Assembly: GCF_008923245.1 (NCBI RefSeq)
Contig: NZ_WBOS01000002.1
Span: 434,001-498,000 of the forward strand
Direction of reading: 5' to 3'
Source of the DNA: Cytobacillus depressus
GTDB taxonomy: Bacteria > Bacillota > Bacilli > Bacillales > Cytobacillaceae
DNA length: 64,000 nt
Below are positions 38,760 to 47,981 of the stretch, piece after piece. Both the position numbers and the translations under genes were made by a program. The notes below the pieces were generated by a model. That model was not told the DNA's origin, ran no database searches, and worked only from the letters and a program-made list of their open reading frames with translations. Position 1 is the stretch's first letter. Every line of letters begins with the position of its first letter.

Positions 38760-41700
38760 TTGTTTTTAAAACGGTTAGATGTAGTTGGCTTTAAATCGTT
38801 TGCGGAAAGAATCATGGTTGATTTCGTACCAGGTGTCACTGCTGTTGTAGGTCCGAATGGAAGCGGAAAAAGCAATATTACTGATGCAGTTCGCTGGGTT
38901 TTAGGTGAACAATCAGCGAAATCATTACGCGGCGCCAAAATGGAGGATATTATCTTCTCTGGCAGTGATTCGCGTAAACCGCTAAACTTTGCAGAAGTTA
39001 CGTTAACACTTGATAATGAAGATCAGCGCTTGCCAATTGATTATAACGAAGTCAGCGTTACTCGCCGGGTATATCGATCTGGTGAAAGTGAATATTTAAT
39101 TAATAAACAGGCCTGCAGGCTGAAAGATATTGTAGATTTATTTATGGACTCTGGATTAGGAAGAGAAGCCTTTTCAATTATTAGTCAAGGCCGAGTAGAA
39201 GAAATCTTAAATAGTAAGGCTGAAGAACGGAGAACGATCTTTGAAGAGGCAGCCGGTGTCCTGAAATATAAAAACAGAAAAAAGAAGGCAGAAGTTAAGC
39301 TAACTGAAACGAAGGATAATTTAAATCGCGTTAATGATATTGTCTACGAACTGGAGAGCCAGGTTGAACCTTTAAAGATCCAAGCATCCATTGCGAAGGA
39401 CTATTTAGAAAAAAAGGAAGAGCTCGAAAAAATTGAAGTGGCATTAACAGTTTATGAAATTGAAGATTTACATGCGAACTGGGAACAGCTATCTAAAAAT
39501 CTAGACATGCATAAAGAAAATGAATTAAAGCATTCAGCGAATCTTCAGCGTAAAGAAGCGAAAATTGAAGAATTAAGGGATCATGCACTTGCCCTTGATG
39601 AATCGATTAGCGATTTGCAAAATGTTCTCCTTCATGCTAGTGAAGAACTTGAGAAGCTTGAGGGCAGAAAAGAAGTATTGAAGGAAAGAAAGAAAAATGC
39701 TTCCTTAAATAAAGATCAGTTGCAAAAAAATCTTGAGGAATTTATCAATAAAGAGCAAGAATTGACAACTCGAAAGGAAACACAATCTTCTTTATATGAG
39801 AATCTTGCATTAGAAGCGAAACAGCTCCAAAACGAATTAAAACAACAACATGATCAATTAAAGCGGTTTAATGAAAGCACGGAAGAAAAGATTGAATCGT
39901 TGAAAAGTGATTATATCGAATTATTAAGTAAACAGGCGGCAACCAAAAACGAACTGCAAAATATTGAACAGCAGTTAAGTCAAATTGATATAAGAAATGG
40001 CCGGCTTGAGCAGGAAAATAGTAATTTTATTGAAAAAAGGAAAAGCATTCTTGAAAAGAAGGTAAAGGTTGAAGCTGAACTAATTTCTGTGCAAAAAGAA
40101 TTGGATGATCAAGTAAAAGGATTCCGTGATGAGCAAAAAACCCTTGAAATCTCAAAAGGGAATTATCAGAAGCAGGAAACGACTCTCTATCAAGCTTATC
40201 AATATTTACAAAAGGCGAAATCGCGTCAGGAAATGCTTGAAGAAATGGAAGATGATTATTCAGGATTTTTCCAAGGTGTTAAAGAAGTACTAAAAGCCCG
40301 TGGCGGAAAGCTCCATGGAATTGAAGGTGCGGTCGCTGAATTAATCCAAGTTCCTAAATCATTTGAAACAGCGATTGAAACGGCTTTAGGCGGCGCAATG
40401 CAGCATATTATCGTGCAAACAGAGCAAGACGGAAGAAGTGCAATTCAATATTTAAAGCAGAATAATTTCGGGCGCGCGACCTTCTTGCCGTTAAATGTAA
40501 TTAAAGGAAAAAGTTTGAGTGCGGCACAGATTCATTCTATTCAGGAGCATCCTTCATTTGTTGGTGAAGCAGCGAAATTAATTCAATTTCATGCGAAATA
40601 TAAGGAACCAATGGAAAGCTTACTCGGAAATGTTGTCATTGCAAAAGACTTAAAAGGAGCGAACGAAATCGCCAAGCTTCTCCAATATCGTGTTAGACTC
40701 GTTACGTTAGATGGCGATATTGTGAATCCTGGGGGCTCTATGACGGGAGGAGCGTTAAAACAGAAATCGACTTCGATCTTGAGCAGAAAAGGGGAGCTCG
40801 AAGAATTAAAAATAAGAATTGCAGATATGGAGTCGAAAACAGCCGGGTTAGAATCACAGGTGAAAATGCTTAAAGCGGATATTCAAAAGCTTGAATCGAA
40901 AATTGATGAGCATAGAATGACAGGTGAGGAACTTAGATTAAAGGAACAGTCCATCAAAAGCGATTTTCGTGAATTAGAGTTCGAGGAAAAAAGCTTGAAT
41001 GAAAGACTATCTCTTTATGATATTGATAAAGCGCAATTCACAGAAGATAAAGAAAGACTTTTAAAAAGAAAGTTAGACCTACAAGCTTTGCTTAATGACT
41101 TTCAGTCACAAGTTGTTGCATTTGATGAAGAGATTAAACAATTAACAGAGCAGAAAAATCAGCAAAATACTTCAAAAGAAGTTCTTTTAGGTGAAATTAA
41201 CGAGCTAAAAGTGAGCTTTGCTGCGAAAAGTGAACAGTATAATCATGCGAAAGATAAATATGATGCCATAGTCAAAGAGCTTGCTGAAATTAACGAGAAA
41301 CTACACATTTTTAAAGAGGATTTAGAGCTTCTATCCTCAGAAATGACGAATAATTTTTCAGGCGAGCAGCAATTAGAAGAAGCGGCTAAAAAGAAGCTCC
41401 ATGATAAAACAGCAACGATCAATTTAATTTCTTCAAGAAGAGAAGAGCGTATGAAGCTTCAAACAGTCTTAGAGGATTTAGAGCTTGAAACGAAAGAGCT
41501 AAAACGCCAGCATAAAGGCATGGTTGAGGCGTTAAAAGATGAAGAAGTAAAGCTAAATCGTTTAGATGTGGAACTTGAAACCCGATTAAGTCATTTGCGG
41601 GAAGAGTATTTATTGAGCTTTGAAGCCGCAAAGGAAGAATATCCACTAACTATCGATGTAGAAGAAGCAAGGAAAAAAGTAAAGCTCATTAAATTAGCCA

Positions 41701-42326
41701 TTGATGAGCTGGGAACAGTAAACCTCGGTGCGATTGAGGAATATGAACGGGTTTCAGAGCGTTATGAATTCCTATTAGAGCAAAAAAATGATTTGCAGGA
41801 AGCAAAGGATACTTTATTCCAAATTATTGATGAAATGGATACGGAAATGAAGAAACGTTTTCAGCAAACCTTTGAAGGCATTCGCTTCCATTTTGAGGCT
41901 GTATTCCAATCATTATTCGGAGGGGGCAGAGCAGATTTAAAGCTTACCGATCCAAATGATTTATTGAATACAGGTGTCGAAATCGTTGCTCAGCCTCCAG
42001 GGAAAAAACTGCAAAACCTTGGACTTTTATCAGGCGGGGAAAGAGCTCTTACAGCTATAGCACTTCTCTTCTCGATTTTGAAGGTCCGTCCTGTGCCATT
42101 CTGTATACTTGATGAAGTGGAAGCGGCCTTAGATGAAGCCAATGTCACCCGTTTTAGTCAATATTTAAAGCGATTTAGCACTGAAACACAATTTATCGTT
42201 ATTACTCATCGTAAAGGAACGATGGAGGAAGCCGATGTATTATATGGAGTAACGATGGAAGAATCAGGTGTTTCTAAATTAGTATCAGTTCGTTTTGAAG
42301 AAACGAAAGAATTAATTACACAATAA
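38760..42326 (+). CDS. smc: Chromosome partition protein SMC
   Basis: SMC is the ATPase of condensin, which loops and segregates the chromosome. The N-terminal head has Walker A GPNGSGKS near residue 32. Long coiled coils flank a hinge at about residues 500-660 (GFFQGVKEVL to NPGGSMTGGAL). The C-terminal head carries the signature LLSGGERALTA near 1090 and Walker B CILDEVEAALDEAN. At 1188 residues it matches B. subtilis (1186). The start is TTG 38760 after GGGGGAGCAG. The partner genes scpA and scpB are not in this window. Confidence 0.97.
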   Translation: MFLKRLDVVGFKSFAERIMVDFVPGVTAVVGPNGSGKSNITDAVRWVLGEQSAKSLRGAKMEDIIFSGSDSRKPLNFAEVTLTLDNEDQRLPIDYNEVSVTRRVYRSGESEYLINKQACRLKDIVDLFMDSGLGREAFSIISQGRVEEILNSKAEERRTIFEEAAGVLKYKNRKKKAEVKLTETKDNLNRVNDIVYELESQVEPLKIQASIAKDYLEKKEELEKIEVALTVYEIEDLHANWEQLSKNLDMHKENELKHSANLQRKEAKIEELRDHALALDESISDLQNVLLHASEELEKLEGRKEVLKERKKNASLNKDQLQKNLEEFINKEQELTTRKETQSSLYENLALEAKQLQNELKQQHDQLKRFNESTEEKIESLKSDYIELLSKQAATKNELQNIEQQLSQIDIRNGRLEQENSNFIEKRKSILEKKVKVEAELISVQKELDDQVKGFRDEQKTLEISKGNYQKQETTLYQAYQYLQKAKSRQEMLEEMEDDYSGFFQGVKEVLKARGGKLHGIEGAVAELIQVPKSFETAIETALGGAMQHIIVQTEQDGRSAIQYLKQNNFGRATFLPLNVIKGKSLSAAQIHSIQEHPSFVGEAAKLIQFHAKYKEPMESLLGNVVIAKDLKGANEIAKLLQYRVRLVTLDGDIVNPGGSMTGGALKQKSTSILSRKGELEELKIRIADMESKTAGLESQVKMLKADIQKLESKIDEHRMTGEELRLKEQSIKSDFRELEFEEKSLNERLSLYDIDKAQFTEDKERLLKRKLDLQALLNDFQSQVVAFDEEIKQLTEQKNQQNTSKEVLLGEINELKVSFAAKSEQYNHAKDKYDAIVKELAEINEKLHIFKEDLELLSSEMTNNFSGEQQLEEAAKKKLHDKTATINLISSRREERMKLQTVLEDLELETKELKRQHKGMVEALKDEEVKLNRLDVELETRLSHLREEYLLSFEAAKEEYPLTIDVEEARKKVKLIKLAIDELGTVNLGAIEEYERVSERYEFLLEQKNDLQEAKDTLFQIIDEMDTEMKKRFQQTFEGIRFHFEAVFQSLFGGGRADLKLTDPNDLLNTGVEIVAQPPGKKLQNLGLLSGGERALTAIALLFSILKVRPVPFCILDEVEAALDEANVTRFSQYLKRFSTETQFIVITHRKGTMEEADVLYGVTMEESGVSKLVSVRFEETKELITQ

Positions 42327-42339
42327 AGTGAAACTTCAT

Positions 42340-42600
42340 CCAGTGGAGTGTTTTTTCCTCACTGTATGTTAGTAGAATCACGCTCATAGCGCCAGATCCT
42401 CCCAAAAGCTCCGCTTTTGGTCGTGCGATGTATAGCTGCCGTAGTGTTCCTTGTCCTGTGGCATTCGCATGACTAGGACATCCTGTCCGACGTCGGGCCT
42501 TTACGGGCTGTTGGATCTCCACTTGAAGTGGGAGTCTTACAGCCCGTTAATCTGCGATAAGTGAATATCGGAAGCTGACTTTACCGGTCAGCTTCTCATA
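42340..42600. repeat. Mosaic of hairpins in the smc-ftsY gap
   Basis: The 308-base gap has no gene but several separate inverted repeats. They are CCAAAAGC / GCTTTTGG (42402-42420), GGAC-ATCCT-GTCC (42476-42488), ACGGGCTGT / ACAGCCCGT (42503-42547) enclosing a smaller CTCCACTT / AAGTGGGAG hairpin, and GAAGCTGAC / GTCAGCTTC (42571-42595). The TCCTG-centred palindrome matches those inside repeat copy A. In B. subtilis the corresponding gap is short. Confidence 0.7.
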
Positions 42601-42634
42601 CATATTGAAATAATGAAAAAGGGAAGTGACGAGA

Positions 42635-43627
42635 ATGAGCTTTTTTAAAAAATTAAAAGAAAAAATTACGAAACAAACAGATAGTGCTACAGAAAAGTTT
42701 AAAGACGGTCTTGCAAAAACGAGGGATAACTTTTCCAATAAAGTAAACAATCTAGTGGCCAGATACCGCAAAGTGGATGAGGATTTCTTTGAAGAGCTAG
42801 AGGAAATTTTAATTCAGGCAGATGTTGGCTTTGATACAGTAATGAAGCTTGTTGATGAGTTGAAATTAGAGGTGAAGAGAAAAAATATTCAAGAGCCTCG
42901 AGAAGTACAAAGTGTCATTTCTGAAAAACTAGTGGAAATTTATGAAGCTGGAGGCAATGCTTCATCAGAACTAAATATTCAAGCAGACTCCTTAACAGTA
43001 ATCCTCTTTGTTGGTGTAAATGGTGTCGGAAAAACAACGACTATAGGAAAGCTTGCACATAAATTCAAAAACGAAGGCAAAAAGGTGCTCCTAGCAGCGG
43101 GGGATACGTTTAGAGCTGGGGCCATTGAGCAGCTGGAAGTTTGGGGAGAAAGAGTCGGTGTTGATGTCATTAAACAAGGGGAAGGATCTGACCCAGCTGC
43201 TGTTATGTTTGATGCGATTCGTGCTGCAAAATCACGACAAGCAGATATATTAATCTGTGATACAGCAGGCCGTCTGCAAAACAAAGTAAATCTTATGAAT
43301 GAGCTTGAAAAGGTCAAACGTGTGATCGAACGTGAAGTTCCGGGTGCACCGCATGAAGTTCTTCTTGTACTTGATGCAACAACTGGACAAAATGCAATGA
43401 TTCAGGCAAAGACATTTAAGGAAGCAACGAATGTAAGCGGAATCGTGTTAACAAAGCTTGACGGAACGGCTAAAGGTGGGATTGTTCTTGCTATTAGGAA
43501 TGAACTAGATATTCCGGTTAAGTTTGTTGGCCTTGGAGAAAAAATGGATGATCTACAGGAATTTAATGCTGAGCAATACGTATATGGTCTATTTGCCGAT
43601 CTAGTAGAAAAAGAAGAAGTTGAATAA
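42635..43627 (+). CDS. ftsY: Signal recognition particle receptor FtsY
   Basis: FtsY is the membrane-associated GTPase that receives ribosomes bound by the signal recognition particle. The N domain (about 1-100) begins MSFFKKLKEKI. The G domain has GVNGVGKTTTIGK near 128, DTFRAGAIEQL, DTAGRLQNK and TKLDGTAKGG. As in other bacilli it lacks the long acidic N-terminal A domain of E. coli. The start is ATG 42635; a GTG nine bases upstream is not preferred. A terminator follows, then the VWA operon instead of ylxM-ffh. Confidence 0.96.
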   Translation: MSFFKKLKEKITKQTDSATEKFKDGLAKTRDNFSNKVNNLVARYRKVDEDFFEELEEILIQADVGFDTVMKLVDELKLEVKRKNIQEPREVQSVISEKLVEIYEAGGNASSELNIQADSLTVILFVGVNGVGKTTTIGKLAHKFKNEGKKVLLAAGDTFRAGAIEQLEVWGERVGVDVIKQGEGSDPAAVMFDAIRAAKSRQADILICDTAGRLQNKVNLMNELEKVKRVIEREVPGAPHEVLLVLDATTGQNAMIQAKTFKEATNVSGIVLTKLDGTAKGGIVLAIRNELDIPVKFVGLGEKMDDLQEFNAEQYVYGLFADLVEKEEVE

Positions 43628-43636
43628 TAATGAAAA

Positions 43637-43668
43637 AACAGCTGAAATGAATGTTCAGCTGTTTTTTT
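43637..43668 (+). terminator. Terminator after ftsY
   Basis: A 10-base perfect stem AACAGCTGAA / TTCAGCTGTT with a short loop is followed by seven T. It separates ftsY from the eight-gene insertion. Confidence 0.92.
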
Positions 43669-43681
43669 ATTATTATTTTAA

Positions 43682-43709
43682 TTGACAACATTCAATATTG
43701 GTGTAAAAT
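43682..43709 (+). promoter_or_regulatory. Promoter of the eight-gene MoxR/VWA operon
   Basis: TTGACA (43682-43687) and TAAAAT (43704-43709) are 16 bases apart, 107 bases before the first gene. The untranslated leader is AT-rich. The long leader and the palindrome over the -10 suggest regulation. Confidence 0.7.
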
Positions 43710-43717
43710 TACACTAA
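43698..43717 (+). promoter_or_regulatory. Palindromic operator candidate over the -10 box
   Basis: TTGGTGTAA-AA-TTACACTAA is an inverted repeat with eight of nine matching positions per arm, overlapping TAAAAT. Its position is right for a repressor. I do not recognise the regulator. Confidence 0.5.
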
Positions 43718-43815
43718 AATAACTAATGTTTGGACGGGGAAATTTTTCATTTTTAGAAAACTTTCCTCATTTTTATTCGTCTATTAATTAGAATTAATTT
43801 GCTGGGGGAGATTTA

Positions 43816-46197
43816 ATGTACAAAAATATGAGGTTAGCTATCGGGATTATTATTTGTTTCTTTTTTACAATCGGCATCTTTCTTCCTTCTGCTAAAGCAA
43901 ATGCAGAGAACATTTACATAAAACTAGATGCAGGCTATAACGGAAAACTAAAAATGGGGAAAGGTTTTCCTTTGACTCTTCATATTGAAAACAAAGGAGA
44001 AGCATTTACGGGGGATTTATTGCTAAATTTTCATCCTTCTTGGAATACAGGCGGTACCATGTCAATCAATGTAGATTTACCTGCAAATACGACGAAATCA
44101 TACCAAGTTTCTTCACCAGGTTTAACGGACGATCATCCTTCCGCCAATCAGAATCTTCCTTCCATTCATCTTTATAAAGGAGATTGGAGAAACGGAAAAA
44201 AAGTCAATTTTGCTGGCGAAGATAAAATCAAACCGAAATACATTGATTTGAATGAAGATGTAATTGGGGTGTTAAGTGAGAATTTTGACCGTTTAAAAGA
44301 GTTAAGAATACTCCCTTTCACTCAAATGCAAATGATCGAGCTAAAAAAGGAACAGCTTCCAAAGCAGGCATTAGGTTTGGAAATGATTGATTATTTACTG
44401 ATTGATGAATATCCGCTGTCACAATTAAATGGGGAACAGCAGGATGCAATCGTAAAATGGGTTGAGGGCGGAGGAATCCTCATTGCAGGAGGGGCTCCAA
44501 ATGGAAGCCAATCATATGGACAACTATATTCATTATTGCCAATGAAAATGGATAATGAGTTAACGGTTCCAGTTAAATTTTTGCTCCAAGCAGAAAGTGA
44601 AAAAAATCCCGGATTTAATGAAATACAAATATTTACCGGCCCACTAAATAAAAATGCAATGGCAATCGATGAAAGTGATTCAGTAAATATTACAGCAAAG
44701 AAAAGAGTTGGAGAAGGAACGATTTTACAAACAGGATTCTCTTTAGGTGATGAACCGCTTTCATCTTGGAAGGGTTATAGTACATGGTTCGCGAAGTTTA
44801 TGAATGAAGCCGAAAAGACGAATAATACCAACAGTAACTATGGGCCTAATTTCTATGACACGCTTTATTGGGAGCTTGCGGATGTAAATGAATTTTTCCC
44901 TGCGAGTAGTTTCTCTATCGGACAGCTTATCGGAATATTAGGCGGTTATATCATTATTATTGTACCAGTTCTTTATTTTGTTTTGAGAAAAATGGATAAA
45001 AGGGAGCATTCTTGGTGGATTATCCCAACGGTAGCTATTTTAATGGCGGCTATCGTTTTTGGAATCGGGGCAAAAGACCGGATTGCTAAGCCGCAGCTGA
45101 ATCAATTGGGCGTTTATCAAGTAAACGATCATCAATTAACAGGTATACAAGCAGCCACACTTTTATCGAATAAAAGCGGTACTTATACTTTATCGGTCCC
45201 AAAAGAACAATTCAATGCAATAACAAGCACGCAAAATATGAGCAGCTATGATCCGTTAAGAGGGGCAATTTATGAAGATAAGCGCAAAAATATTAATATT
45301 GTTTTTCCAGAAGTGGGCTATTGGTCATCTAAAACTATTTTTGGAAAGGCAAACCAAGTGACAGATGGAAGTTTTACTGCTGATCTCAAGGTAAAAAGCA
45401 ACCAAATAACGGGAACGATTTACAATGGATTTGCCTATGATTTTGAAGAAATTTTTATATGGTCTGGCAATGAAAAAATAAAACTTGGTCCAATTAAGAA
45501 AGGAGAAACGATCCAAGTTAACAAGCAAACGAAAAATTCTTTGTTAACTAAACCGTATAATTATGGTGGTCCAAACTATCAAAATACAGATCTCAATAAA
45601 ATGAAACGAGAAAGATTAGAATATGCGGCATCAAATTTTATTTTTACGAACGGGACTGAAAATAAACCAGTCATTGGAGGATTTACAACGGATGCGGTTG
45701 TAGACGTACAAATCGTTGGGAAAAAGGAAAAACGGGATACGATCAATCTTATTTTAGATTCATTTGAAGCCGAACAGCAATTTGCCGGAGCTATAACAAT
45801 TAGAGATGAAATGCTAGTTTCTCATCTAAACGTTATAAAAGGGCAGATTTTTGAAAAAATGGTGAATGGGACTAATAAGGAAACCACTATTGATGACGGA
45901 GAATATGAATATATTGTCCAGCTGCCAAAGGAACTAGTGCAGCATTCGATAAAAGTAAATGAAATATTAATTAGGACGAATCATCCATCAATTCAATATT
46001 CTGTTTTTAATACAGCTTCGAGTGAGTGGCTGCCAATAGAAGCAGATAAACGCAGTCTTAGACTTAATAACGACAGTGATGTTCAGCAATACTTATCTAA
46101 AGCAGGCGAAATAAAACTAAAATTGATAAAAAATGCTAAAAGTGATCCATATGTTCAATTACCGGCGATCACTATTAAAGGGGAAGTGGCACCGTGA
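43816..46197 (+). CDS. Secreted/membrane protein of unknown function, first gene of the VWA operon
   Basis: I do not recognise a named family for this 793-residue protein. It has an N-terminal signal peptide (about 1-30, charged start, hydrophobic core, possible cut near AKANA). A long extracellular part follows, with a stretch around residues 180-240 (LLIDEYPLSQL, WVEGGGILIAGG) like the glutamine-amidotransferase-type segments found beside VWA proteins. Two membrane segments lie at about 372-391 and 398-416, and a beta-rich C-terminal part follows. A strong GGGGGAG site precedes ATG 43816. Its stop overlaps the ABC ATPase start by four bases, so it likely works with the transporter. Function is inferred only from context. 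Confidence 0.85.
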   Translation: MYKNMRLAIGIIICFFFTIGIFLPSAKANAENIYIKLDAGYNGKLKMGKGFPLTLHIENKGEAFTGDLLLNFHPSWNTGGTMSINVDLPANTTKSYQVSSPGLTDDHPSANQNLPSIHLYKGDWRNGKKVNFAGEDKIKPKYIDLNEDVIGVLSENFDRLKELRILPFTQMQMIELKKEQLPKQALGLEMIDYLLIDEYPLSQLNGEQQDAIVKWVEGGGILIAGGAPNGSQSYGQLYSLLPMKMDNELTVPVKFLLQAESEKNPGFNEIQIFTGPLNKNAMAIDESDSVNITAKKRVGEGTILQTGFSLGDEPLSSWKGYSTWFAKFMNEAEKTNNTNSNYGPNFYDTLYWELADVNEFFPASSFSIGQLIGILGGYIIIIVPVLYFVLRKMDKREHSWWIIPTVAILMAAIVFGIGAKDRIAKPQLNQLGVYQVNDHQLTGIQAATLLSNKSGTYTLSVPKEQFNAITSTQNMSSYDPLRGAIYEDKRKNINIVFPEVGYWSSKTIFGKANQVTDGSFTADLKVKSNQITGTIYNGFAYDFEEIFIWSGNEKIKLGPIKKGETIQVNKQTKNSLLTKPYNYGGPNYQNTDLNKMKRERLEYAASNFIFTNGTENKPVIGGFTTDAVVDVQIVGKKEKRDTINLILDSFEAEQQFAGAITIRDEMLVSHLNVIKGQIFEKMVNGTNKETTIDDGEYEYIVQLPKELVQHSIKVNEILIRTNHPSIQYSVFNTASSEWLPIEADKRSLRLNNDSDVQQYLSKAGEIKLKLIKNAKSDPYVQLPAITIKGEVAP

Positions 46198-47129
46198 TTG
46201 AAATAATCGAATTAACAAAAAAATACGGGAATTTCACAGCGTTAAACTCACTTAGTTTGCAAATTGAAAAAGGAACAGTGTTCGGATTTGTCGGACAAAA
46301 TGGGGCGGGAAAATCAACAACCTTTTCCATTTTGGCTACATTGCTGGCTCCAACTTCCGGAACAGCGTATATTAATGGCTTTAATGTCCAAAAGGAACCG
46401 AAAAAGGTAAGAAGACAGCTTGGTTATATGCCAGATTTCTTCGGTGTATATGATCAGCTAAAAACAGTTGAATATTTACATTTCTACGGCGCCAGCTATG
46501 GGATTCCAGCATATGAAAGGGAAAAACTCATCCCGCAATTGCTTGATCTCGTGAACTTATCGCATAAACAGGATTCATATGTAGATTTATTATCTAGAGG
46601 GATGAAACAGCGATTATGTCTAGCTAGGAGCTTAATCCACGATCCTGAGGTATTAATTCTTGACGAACCTGCTTCAGGTTTAGATCCGAGAGCACGTGTG
46701 GAAATGAGGGAAATATTAAAAGAGTTGAAGAATATGGGGAAAACAATTTTAATCTCCTCTCATATTCTCCCTGAGCTGGCTGAAATGTGCGATACGCTTG
46801 GCATCATTGACCAAGGCCGGCTCATCGCTGAAGGCTCGGTTTCGGAAATCCAAGCGCGTTTAAAAGGTGAGAAGCTAATCATTGTAAAAGCTCATGGAGA
46901 TTTCAGTAAAGCTATTGCATTTTTTGAAGATGACCTAAATGTTTCAAAATTAACTAAGGGCGAAGAGGAAAACGCCTTACAATTTATATTTAGGGGCTCG
47001 GATCTTGAGCAATCGGAGTTATTGAAAAAAGCGATACTCAACAACATCGCTATTTCAAGTTTTTCTGAAATTGAGTCAAATCTTGAAGATGTATTTATGG
47101 AAATAACGAAGGGGGTAGAGCTGTCATGA
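46194..47129 (+). CDS. ABC transporter ATP-binding protein
   Basis: This 311-residue ATPase should energise the adjacent ABC-2 permease. The Walker A GQNGAGKST lies near residue 37, the Q-loop follows, the signature is LSRGMKQRL near 138, Walker B is VLILDEPASGLD near 155, and a switch His occurs in ISSHILPELAEM. The C-terminal 90 residues form a regulatory tail, as in CcmA/NatA-type ATPases. The start is GTG 46194, coupled to the previous gene, and the stop overlaps the permease start by four bases. Substrate and direction of transport are unknown; the family is often used for export. Confidence 0.94.
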   Translation: MIEIIELTKKYGNFTALNSLSLQIEKGTVFGFVGQNGAGKSTTFSILATLLAPTSGTAYINGFNVQKEPKKVRRQLGYMPDFFGVYDQLKTVEYLHFYGASYGIPAYEREKLIPQLLDLVNLSHKQDSYVDLLSRGMKQRLCLARSLIHDPEVLILDEPASGLDPRARVEMREILKELKNMGKTILISSHILPELAEMCDTLGIIDQGRLIAEGSVSEIQARLKGEKLIIVKAHGDFSKAIAFFEDDLNVSKLTKGEEENALQFIFRGSDLEQSELLKKAILNNIAISSFSEIESNLEDVFMEITKGVELS

Positions 47130-47971
47130 AAAATATCATAACGAACCCTGTTCTAAATAAAGAGTTTAAGCTGCGCTTTCGTTCTTTCAAAAGCTTCCTA
47201 GGCATTCTCTTTTATTTGCTTGCTATTGGGATTATTATAGTCGGTTTTGTCTTTATTGAGTCTTTGTCGAATACACAAGGATTTTTTAAGCCGGCTCAAA
47301 GCCGCTCCATATTTATTATGCTTTCTTTTTTGCAGCTCGCTCTTATCTTGTTTATAACACCTGGTTTGACGGCAGGTGTCATTAGCAGCGAGCGTGAAAG
47401 GCAAACATTGAATATTATGCTGACAACTACTCAAAGTTCAGCAAGCATTATTTTGAGTAAGCTTATATCATCAATTTCCTATTTGCTTTTATTAATCATT
47501 GCGAGCTTGCCTCTTTACAGCTTTGTTTTTTTATTCGGTGGGATTTCACCGGGGCAAGTTTTAACAACTATTTCTTTTTATATTTTCACGATGATTGCCT
47601 TTGGCAGTGTCGGTGTGATGTTTTCTACTCTTATTAGAAAAACGATTGTTTCCATGGTAACTTCCTATGGTGTGACGTTATTTATGGCCGGTGGGACAGC
47701 GTTTTTGACCCTAATTTTTATGCAATTGGCTATGCGGTATGGGTATTCAGGAACGCCATCGTCAAATCCGTTCGTTTACTTTATGGCAATGCTTAATCCG
47801 CCCATCATTCTTCTAAGTACGTTCGAACCGGAATTTACGAAGGAAATCGCTACAAACTCAGGGATTAATATACCGCTTTGGATTTCCTATTTAATTTCTT
47901 ATACGGTTATAATTATCGGCGCTGTTTTCATCAGTATTAAAAAGCTTCGTCCAAATATGAAAAAAGGATAA
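47126..47971 (+). CDS. ABC-2 type transporter permease
   Basis: A 281-residue membrane protein with about six hydrophobic segments (first near 25-45, then about 65-85, 110-130, 138-160, 175-195 and 255-275), the topology of ABC-2 permeases. The motif VISSERERQTLNIMLTT near residue 90 is the cytoplasmic coupling helix typical of NatB/NosY-like permeases. It overlaps the ATPase gene by four bases, and ten bases separate it from the next gene. It should form a dimer or pair with the neighbouring ATPase. Substrate unknown. Confidence 0.93.
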   Translation: MKNIITNPVLNKEFKLRFRSFKSFLGILFYLLAIGIIIVGFVFIESLSNTQGFFKPAQSRSIFIMLSFLQLALILFITPGLTAGVISSERERQTLNIMLTTTQSSASIILSKLISSISYLLLLIIASLPLYSFVFLFGGISPGQVLTTISFYIFTMIAFGSVGVMFSTLIRKTIVSMVTSYGVTLFMAGGTAFLTLIFMQLAMRYGYSGTPSSNPFVYFMAMLNPPIILLSTFEPEFTKEIATNSGINIPLWISYLISYTVIIIGAVFISIKKLRPNMKKG

Positions 47972-47981
47972 GGGATATGCA

